6,391 nt of DNA from Rhodospirillaceae bacterium CCH5-H10. GTDB lineage: Bacteria; Pseudomonadota; Alphaproteobacteria; Reyranellales; Reyranellaceae. Numbering within the stretch: the first letter of the stretch is position 1; every line of letters begins with the position of its first letter. The notes below the pieces were generated by a model that had not been told where the DNA came from, did not search any database, and saw nothing but the letters and a program-made list of their open reading frames with translations. This document shows, piece by piece, positions 6,117-6,391 of this stretch. The translations under genes and the position numbers were made by a program. The DNA lies in NCBI GenBank assembly GCA_001557035.1, contig LSKJ01000119.1:1-6391 (forward strand). Direction: 5' to 3'.

Positions 6117-6391
6117 TCGGCCTGCCGATGCCGGTCTGTCCCTGGGAGCGTAGCACCAGCTGGCTGGGCGTGTAGGGCCGACCCGAGAACTCCGCGATCA
6201 GGCGGTCGCTGGCGGTTTCGATCGTCTCTTCCAGCGTGCGCATGAAGGTCTGCTTGTCGAGGCCCGTCGGGATGGCCGGCAGGAACTCGATCGCTGCACG
6301 GCCCGCCTTCTTGCGCCAGTCGCGGCGGTTCCACAGCAGGCCGATCGAGGTTGCGACCGGCGTCACCGGCAGGTCGAGGTCGCGATAGAGG
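6091..6391 (-). CDS. PlsC-type lysophospholipid acyltransferase, C-terminal fragment
   Basis: The last 99 codons of a gene that starts beyond the right edge. The visible part reads LYRDLDLPVTPVATSIGLLW and then NRRDWRKKAG, EFLPAIPTGLDKQTFMRTLE and ETIETASDRL. The block P-V-x-P-V-A-x-x-x-G, followed by a basic loop, a [E]FLPPIP-like strand and a closing E..IE..[ST]..L helix, is typical of the end of 1-acyl-sn-glycerol-3-phosphate acyltransferases. The catalytic HX4D and the EGTR motifs would lie upstream, out of view, so activity cannot be judged. The family esterifies lysophosphatidic acid at the membrane. The tail after the helix (about 29 residues) looks poorly conserved and carries the 26-base convergent overlap with gmk. 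Confidence 0.8.
   Translation of the reverse strand, partial: LYRDLDLPVTPVATSIGLLWNRRDWRKKAGRAAIEFLPAIPTGLDKQTFMRTLEETIETASDRLIAEFSGRPYTPSQLVLRSQGQTGIGRPITAPRATP

Overview
The window is GC-rich, densely packed bacterial chromosome, probably from an alphaproteobacterium of the Hyphomicrobiales/Rhodospirillales kind. The support for this is the guanylate kinase P-loop of the form SSPSGAGKTT, the yicC-gmk gene pair, a YicC ending in REQVQNVE, and several lipid and acyl-CoA genes of types common there. The lineage is an inference, because no rRNA or other strong phylogenetic marker is present. I see no tRNA, rRNA, CRISPR array, insertion sequence, prophage or tandem repeat.

Layout from left to right. 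(1) Bases 1-146, minus strand: the first 48 residues of an MFS-type transporter that runs off the left edge. (2) Bases 147-210: a short divergent intergenic region with candidate overlapping sigma70-like promoters, one for each direction. (3) Bases 211-3393, plus strand: a tightly coupled three-gene operon. It encodes a soluble VWA-domain protein, an ACAD10/11-type acyl-CoA dehydrogenase (4-base overlap) and a membrane-anchored SGNH/AlgX-like hydrolase (8-base overlap). (4) Bases 3390-4495, minus strand: a two-gene unit of a small single-pass membrane protein of unknown function followed by a short-chain dehydrogenase. It meets the plus-strand operon tail to tail through a shared CTAG that supplies both stop codons. 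(5) Bases 4496-4552: a second divergent intergenic region with a 13-base inverted repeat and a strong Shine-Dalgarno sequence. (6) Bases 4553-6116, plus strand: yicC and gmk, overlapping by 11 bases. (7) Bases 6091-6391, minus strand: the C-terminal 99 codons of a PlsC-type acyltransferase, entering from the right edge and overlapping the end of gmk by 26 bases.

How the genes may work together. yicC-gmk is a housekeeping pair (RNA turnover and GMP to GDP conversion). The acyl-CoA dehydrogenase, SDR, SGNH hydrolase and PlsC-type protein all belong to families that act on acyl, alcohol or ester groups, which gives the region a lipid flavour. Only the VWA-ACAD-SGNH trio shows structural evidence of co-expression. 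I found no clear novel system. The points most worth checking are the unusual composition of that operon, the aspartate at the acyl-CoA dehydrogenase catalytic position, and the small orphan membrane protein next to the SDR.
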